Origin: Anaeromyces robustus
Lineage: Eukaryota > Neocallimastigomycota > Neocallimastigomycetes > Neocallimastigales > Neocallimastigaceae
Direction of reading: 5' to 3'
NCBI GenBank assembly: GCA_002104895.1
Contig: MCFG01000211.1
Location: 82,501 to 119,236 of the forward strand
DNA: 36,736 nt
Of the stretch, positions 30,885 to 36,736 are shown piece after piece (position 1 is the first letter of the stretch; each line of letters opens with the position of its first letter). The position numbers and the translations under genes were made by a program. The notes under the pieces were generated by a model that saw only the letters and a program-made list of their open reading frames with translations, was not told the DNA's origin and ran no database searches.

Positions 30885-31501
30885 ATTATAAATTAAAATA
30901 ATAATATTAATAATTAAATAAATTTATTAATTTTTTTAATTATTGTTAAATATATATAAAAAATAAATTTATTAGATTAATTTTTTAATTATTTGTTAAG
31001 TATAAAAAAAAAAACAAATCAACACAAAACAAACGAACTAAACGAACCCAAAAAAAAAAAAAAAAAAAGGATTAATCATTTTTTGATTTATGATTCTTAC
31101 ACATTATTTAGATAGTAATAAAAAAAATAATATATATATATAATTTACAATATTTTAGAATATTATTAAAAAAAAAAAAAAAAAGAAAATAATAAAATGA
31201 AGTTTTTTTTTTAGTTTTTAGTTTTTTTTTTTACAAAAATAAAAAATAAAATATAAAATATAAAGAGATATAAAAAAAGAATTTATAATAAAAAATATAC
31301 ATATGTAGATAAAAAATAAAAAAAAAATAAAAAATAAAAAAATAAAAAAATAAAATTAAGAAACAAATATGATTACATTGATCATATTTATAGAGTATAG
31401 TTTTAATAATATATTTACATTTTGCAGTGTATTTTTGGATTTTTTCTTTGAAAAGGACAAGAAAAATAATCTATCAATTGAAGTCGAATTCAATAAATGT
31501 G

Positions 31502-31537
<36 letters not shown>

Positions 31538-31620
31538 AAGGGATTAAGTTAAAACTATATATATATATAATATATTAAATACAGCAAAAGACTTAAGGTT
31601 GTTAGTTAAATAAGAAATGA

Positions 31621-32110
31621 GAATCTATAGACGCTGAAGGTGCTAATGCTAAAGATGTGAAAATGATTGATAACTCCTTTCTTACTATTGTTCTTATTAA
31701 AAAAGAATTAATAATTAATTTTCAAACTGTCCTTTTTTTTTTTTTTTTAAGAATATTCATAAAAAAAATATTTAAAACTAAAATTTTTCTTTTTCTTATT
31801 TTATTTTTTATTTTTTTTTTTTGATAAGTTTTTAATAGTATTATTGAAAAGTAATATGAATCATAGTGTAAGTATATTATTGAGATAAATAGTGTTAATT
31901 ATTTTAATTATTATAATAATGAAAATAATTAAACATGATGCTAATACTGAAGATATATATTTTTTTCATTTGTGGAAGTGCGATCATACTTACTTTCATT
32001 GATAGAAACTTTCAATTTAAAATGAATAAAGAAAATTTGTATAAATTGTTTGTTAAAATCTTGGTTATTATACGGATGTCCATCCATTCTTCATTCTTGA
32101 AAGAAATCGA
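31621..32110 (+). pseudogene. Possible decayed gene scraps
   Basis: Two short stretches look more like coding sequence than their surroundings. From 31630 the frame reads DAEGANAKDVKMIDNSFLTI, preceded by an acceptor-like CTATAG, and runs about 40 codons before poly-T. Around 31950-32110 another frame reads about 45 codons, including FIDRNFQFKMNKENLYKLFV. Both are followed by stops and homopolymers. GANAKD vaguely recalls an ankyrin repeat, a family common in these fungi, but the match is too weak to name. Confidence 0.25.
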
Positions 32111-32396
32111 ATAAATTAATCTTTTTTTTGATTTTTCCATTAAAAACTTCTAAATTATTTTATAAATAATAAAGTAAATATAATAAAACTTTCTTAGTGG
32201 TGCATTAATATTTGTGAATTATTATTGTGTTAAAAATAAATCTAGATTGTTATATTACTATTATTTATTATTAAGTATTATTTAGTATTTATTTTTTTAT
32301 TTATTTTTCATTATTCTTTATTTATTGATTTCTTGATTTACCGTTTATTATCTATTTATTATTAAGTATTATTTACTATTTATTATTTATTATTTA

Positions 32397-33760
32397 GGAA
32401 AAAAGTTCCAAGAATTTCATGCAGTACAATTGGCTAATTTTTAATTTATTTTTATGTAATTTTTATTAAATTTTTTTTTTTTTTGTTCATATTTATTATT
32501 TTTAGTATTATTTATTTATTAATATATACTATTTTATTATTTATTATTTATTTATTAATTAGTATGATTTTATTAATTATTATTTAATTAAATAATTATG
32601 TAAAATAATAATAATTTATTTTCACAAGCCACACTATGTATACCACATTCTAAAATATAATTATCTCTTGTTTTATTATTTATTATTTATTTATTGTTGA
32701 TATATATAGAAAATTTAATAGATTTAAGACAAGCCACAAATATTAAATAATAATAAATGTATATTTATTCATGTAAATGTATTAATAAAGAATAATTATA
32801 AGGTTTTATTAATAATTAAAGTTACTAATAAAACCTAAAACAAAAAAATTTATTTTTAGTATTACTTAGTATTTATTATTTAGTATTATTTTACTATTTA
32901 TTATTTATTTATTAACAAGTATTATTAATTATTTATTATTTTTAGTATTATTTCACTATTTATTATTTATTTATTATTAAGTATTATTTTACTATTATTA
33001 TTTTTAGTATTATTTATTAATTACAAATAATAAAAAAAAAAAACAATAAAAAAAAGTCAGGAACAAATTTACAAGGGCCCTGAAATAGAATTCTTTTAAT
33101 TTTCCAATTAAAATATTTTTTATTTTATCAAATTTATTATATAATATTATTTATTTATTAATAAATAATATTTTAATATTTATTATTTATTTATTATTTA
33201 GTATTACTTATTAATTATTATTCATTTATTATTTAGTATTTATTATTGAAACATTTTAAGTCGAGTGATCAGTAGAACAAATTAGAAATTAGATATGATA
33301 AATGATTTTTATGAACTAGTATTTAGTTGCATTTATTAATAAAATAAAGTTGCATTTTCTTCGATATTTAAATTATATCTAATAAAATACAATTATTATT
33401 CTATTATTTATAATTATTTTATATAAAATAAAATAAAAAAAGACTTTTTAAATATATATATTTTTTACTTAAATATATCTATAAATTCTTTATATATGAC
33501 TAAAAAGTATTATTATTTAATATTTAAATATTACTAAATTAAATAAAAAATTCTTTTAATATTGGTAGAACGAATACTTTAATTTATTATTGATTTATTA
33601 TTTATTATTTATTATTTATTATTTTTATTTAGCATTATTTTATTAACAAAAAAACATCAGCAAAAAAGCAAAAAAAAAAAAAAAAAAAAATTAGGAACAA
33701 TTTTCCAAGAATCCACCAATTAAATTGATTAATCTTTAATTAATTTTTTCATTCATTCAA
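32397..33760 (+). repeat. Three diverged modules spaced about 650 bp apart
   Basis: At 32397, 33060 and 33693 a similar string occurs: ggaa-caaa-tttccaaga or a close variant, preceded by an A-rich run (short at the first copy) and followed by a variable stretch and a TTTTTAATT-type end. Between them lie TTATT-based degenerate repeats of the atttagtattatttactattt type. This suggests an old higher-order tandem array. Confidence 0.5.
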
Positions 33761-33784
33761 ATAAATTTATTATTAATTATTTTT

Positions 33785-34420
33785 AGTATTACTCTAGTAT
33801 TTATTATTTATTTATTAATAAGTATTACTTTAATATTTATTATTTATTTATTAATAAATATTATTTTATTATTTATTATTTATTTATTAATAAATATTAT
33901 TTTATTATTTATTATTTATTTATTAATAAATATTATTTTATTATTTATTATTTATTTATTAATAAATATTATTTTATTATTTATTATTTATTTATTAATA
34001 AATATTATTTTATTATTTATTATTTATTTATTAATAAATATTATTTTATTATTTATTATTTATTTATTAATAAATATTATTTTATTATTTATTATTTATT
34101 TATTAATAAATATTATTTTATTATTTATTATTTATTTATTAATAAATATTACTTTAATATTTATTATTTATTTATTAATAAATATTATTTTATTATTTAT
34201 TATTTATTTATTAATAAATATTATTTTATTATTTATTATTTATTTATTAATAAATATTATTTTATTATTTATTATTTATTTATTAATAAATATTATTTTA
34301 TTATTTATTATTTATTTATTAATAAATATTATTTTATTATTTATTATTTATTTATTAATAAATATTACTTTTGTATTTATTATTTATTTATTAATAAGTA
34401 TTACTTTATTATTTATTATT
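33785..34420 (+). repeat. 36-bp minisatellite, about 17.6 copies
   Basis: Head-to-tail 36-bp units made of aataaatattattttattat followed by ttattatttatttatt. The central units appear identical and the first two and last two are variant (for example aagtattactttaat). Each unit contains the 12-bp palindrome TTTATTAATAAA. Apart from an occasional C or G it is pure A/T. No reading frame uses it. Confidence 0.9.
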
Positions 34421-34493
34421 TTTAGTATTATTTTTTTTTTAATAAATTTTTTCCCAATAACAATTGAAAATAATTAAAAAATAAATATGAAAT

Positions 34494-34538
34494 AAAAGTA
34501 TTTATTTAAATGTATTAAATATTTAAATAAATACTTTT
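34494..34538. repeat. Perfect 18-bp inverted repeat
   Basis: Arms 34494-34511 (aaaagtatttatttaaat) and 34521-34538 are exact reverse complements around a 9-base loop. The hairpin lies about 690 bp upstream of the transporter start. Such arms are not rare in A/T-only DNA, but perfection over 18 bp is notable. Confidence 0.8.
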
Positions 34539-35230
34539 TTTTTATTAAATAGCTTTTTCTATTTTTTTTTAAATATATTTAAACTTCAATTATGAATTAC
34601 TATATTATAATCAATAAATACTCTAAATGTAATAATTCGATAAGAATATTATAACATCTCGAATAAAGAAAAAATTATTTTTTTTAGTAATATTTTTTTT
34701 TAATTTTGGATTTAATATTTTACTACAAGTATCATTAATTTCCCACATAAATGGTTTAGTCATTTAATTGGTTTATAATAATTCTATTTTTTAAGGTTTC
34801 TTTCTAATATTTATTTTATTATTTCAAATAAAATGAAGTTTTACATTATTAAATCTATTTATAAAAAAGAATTCAAGTTTTTAATATTTTTGTAACTCTC
34901 CTTTAAATTGATTCTAAATATCAACATGTTTTTCTTTTAAATTGATTTTAAATATTTTAATATAAATTTTTAATATAAAAAATTACTCTTTTCATATAAT
35001 AACAATAATATTTAATTTAATAGATTTTAATATATAATATTTATAAAATAATATATATATTTTTAATTTATTAACATATAATATTATTTATAATATCTGT
35101 AACTTTTTATTTAGAAAAAAATAATTTTGAATTTTTTTTTTTTTTTTGTATAAAAAGAAGAAAAATTCGCAAAAAAAAAAATAAAAATCAATAATAATTT
35201 AAGAAAAAAAATTAATTTAAGTAAAAAAAA

Positions 35231-36736
35231 ATGAACTCATTTCAATTGTTAGTTTGTGTTACAGCCTCATTTTGTGGGCTTCTTTTCGGTTATGAAGTTG
35301 GTGTCATGAATGTAGTTAACACTATGGATGCCTTCAACATTTACTTTGGTTTAAATAAATGGGATGGTTCTTCTGTTAATGAATATGGTAAGAACCCAGC
35401 CGAAGATAAGGATCACCCAAATGCTACCGAATTATTCTACCGTTCATTACAAGAAGGTACTGATAAAGATTGGAGATCAGGTATGATTAATTCAGCTTTC
35501 CTTTTAGGTTCTGTTCTTGGTGCTCTTGTTGCCACCTACTTTGGTGAAAAATACGGTCGTAGAAACAGTATTATTGTTGGTGCTTGTATTTTCATTGTTG
35601 GTATTTTCCTTGAAGCTTTCTCTCCAGCAAACTACCTCTTCATTTCCTTTGGTCGTATTGTTGCTGGTATTGCTATTGGTTTAAATAGTGTCATTGCTCC
35701 AACTTATATTTCTGAAGTTGCTCCAGCCAAATACAGAGGTACTCTTTCTTCTTGTTATCAACTTATGACTACTTTCGGTATTGTTATTGCTGCTGCTATT
35801 AATTCTATCATTTGGTACAAGACTAATTTCAAACCAGAAGGTTTAGCTAATGCTAAAGAAACAAGAAAAGGTCATGAAGAAGATCAACTTGACAATATGG
35901 AATGGAAACTTGCTCTTTTAATGCAACTTGTTCCAGGTATTGGTCTTGCTGTTCTTATGTTCTTCCTTCCAAAATCACCAAGATGGTTATGTTCCAAGGA
36001 TCGTGATGAAGAAGCTGCTGAAGTTCTTGCTAAGCTTAATGCTACCTCTTCTTCTGACTCTCTTGTCCAAGAAGAACTTAAAGCCATTCAAGAAGATGTT
36101 GCTGCTACTCGTGCTGCTGGTTCTTCCTCTGTTAGTGAACTTTTCAGTTCAGTTGTTCGTCGTCGTACTTTCATTACCTTCCTTATGCAATTATTCCAAC
36201 AATGGACTGGTATTAACCAAATTATGTATTACCAATCTCAAGTATACGAAAGAATGGGTTTCACTAAATTCACATCTACTTGTGTTTTACCAATTATTAA
36301 CAATTTAGTTAACTTTGTCTCTACCTTCCCAGGTATGTGGGGTATTGAAAAGTTAGGTCGTAAAACTTTATTAGTTATTGGTGCTATTATGATGGCTGTT
36401 TTCCATTTAGGTGTTTTCATTTGCTCTACTCAAACTCAAAAGGAACAAGATAATCCAGCTATTAAGGTTGCTAATTCTTGGAAGATTGCTGCTGTTATCT
36501 GTATTTTCTGTTTCGTCTTCTCCTTCGCTTGGACTTGGGGGTCCAGTCCCATGGGTCTACCAAGCTGAAGTCTTCCACTCCGTGTTAGAGTTAAGGGTTC
36601 TGCTGTTGGTAGTTTATCTAACTACTTCAACAACTGGATTCTTACTTTCCTTGGTCCATACCTTATGACTCACTGGAAGAAATATACTTTCCTTCTTTTC
36701 GCTGTCTGCTGTTTCATTGCTTGGGCCTACTCTCAA
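35231..36736 (+). CDS. MFS sugar-porter family transporter, partial at the window end
   Basis: The start MNSFQLLVCVTASFCGLLFG enters the first membrane segment directly. Sugar-porter hallmarks: GEKYGRR between TM2 and TM3, GRIVAGIAIG, PAKYRGTL, PKSPRWL after TM6, QQWTGINQIMYY in TM7, and EKLGRKT after TM8. It should be a plasma-membrane hexose or disaccharide transporter; the substrate cannot be told. The frame from the ATG ends at TGA 36566-36568, but homology continues: the next stretch reads GPVPWVYQAEVF after dropping one G from the G5 run at 36537-36541. The original frame then returns after adding one C near 36570 and runs PLRVRVKGSAVGSLSNYF to the window edge through TM11 and TM12. The two indels compensate and both sit in homopolymers, so sequencing error is likelier than decay. 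Codon use is richer in C-ending codons than in the synthases, which fits high expression. The gene continues past 36736. Confidence 0.85.

Larger units (their letters stand above)
30658..35230. other. Repeat-rich non-coding region between the synthase and the sugar transporter
   Basis: No intact gene is visible. It holds a 54-bp duplication just after the synthase stop, homopolymers (A run at about 31503-31536, interrupting a short frame), gene-like scraps at 31621-32110, three diverged modules about 650 bp apart, a 36-bp minisatellite, and a perfect 18-bp inverted repeat. The last 200 bases, ending aagtaaaaaaaaATG, are the leader of the transporter. Confidence 0.7.

Noticed and set aside
31369-31578. 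69-codon plus-strand frame with a Lys run
   Set aside because: The Lys run is a 34-base A homopolymer, the frame is otherwise unremarkable, and I cannot separate it from chance.
1-36736. CRISPR arrays, tRNA or rRNA genes
   Set aside because: No direct repeats with unique spacers and no tRNA or rRNA signature were seen; the tandem repeats are contiguous minisatellites or microsatellites.

Overview
The window is extremely AT-rich nuclear DNA. It has short spliceosomal introns (GTAAGT/GTAAAT...TAG), long A/T homopolymers, pentanucleotide microsatellites, and a CotH-type protein ending in two Cys-rich fungal dockerins. That combination points to an anaerobic gut fungus (Neocallimastigomycota). 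The genus cannot be fixed from sequence alone.

Layout. 248-14300 (minus): one giant intronless non-ribosomal peptide synthetase (NRPS) locus, order C-A-T-C-A-T-C-A-T-C-A-T-C plus a Lys/Asn-rich tail. It is split into five reading-frame pieces by four lesions: a deletion of about 450 bp in A1, an in-frame TAA in C3, a net 13-bp deletion after T3, and an in-frame TAA inside the A5 core motif of A4. 14301-17456: non-coding, with a duplicated block, a 40-bp tandem repeat and a (TTTTA)n array. 17457-19981 (plus): a three-exon secreted CotH-dockerin gene carrying a homopolymer frameshift and an in-frame stop. 19982-24975: non-coding AT desert with one weak transposon-like element. 24976-30657 (plus): an intact two-exon hybrid megasynthase of about 1717 residues, ordered adenylate-forming domain - acyl carrier protein - ketosynthase - degenerate acyltransferase. 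30658-35230: repeat-rich non-coding DNA including a 36-bp minisatellite and gene-like scraps. 35231-36736 (plus): a sugar-porter-family MFS transporter running off the window, with two compensating single-base indels near its end.

How they may work together. An NRPS and a polyketide-type synthase lie about 10.7 kb apart, a loose candidate secondary-metabolite locus. The NRPS looks like a decaying gene: its lesions include real deletions and substitutions, and module 1 has also lost catalytic residues. The polyketide-type protein is intact but has no functional acyltransferase serine, no reductive domains and no thioesterase, so it would need partners. The transporter and the CotH gene belong to the usual lignocellulose lifestyle of these fungi. 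The transporter indels (runs of G and C) look like residual sequencing errors, which is a caution for the CotH A-run frameshift as well.
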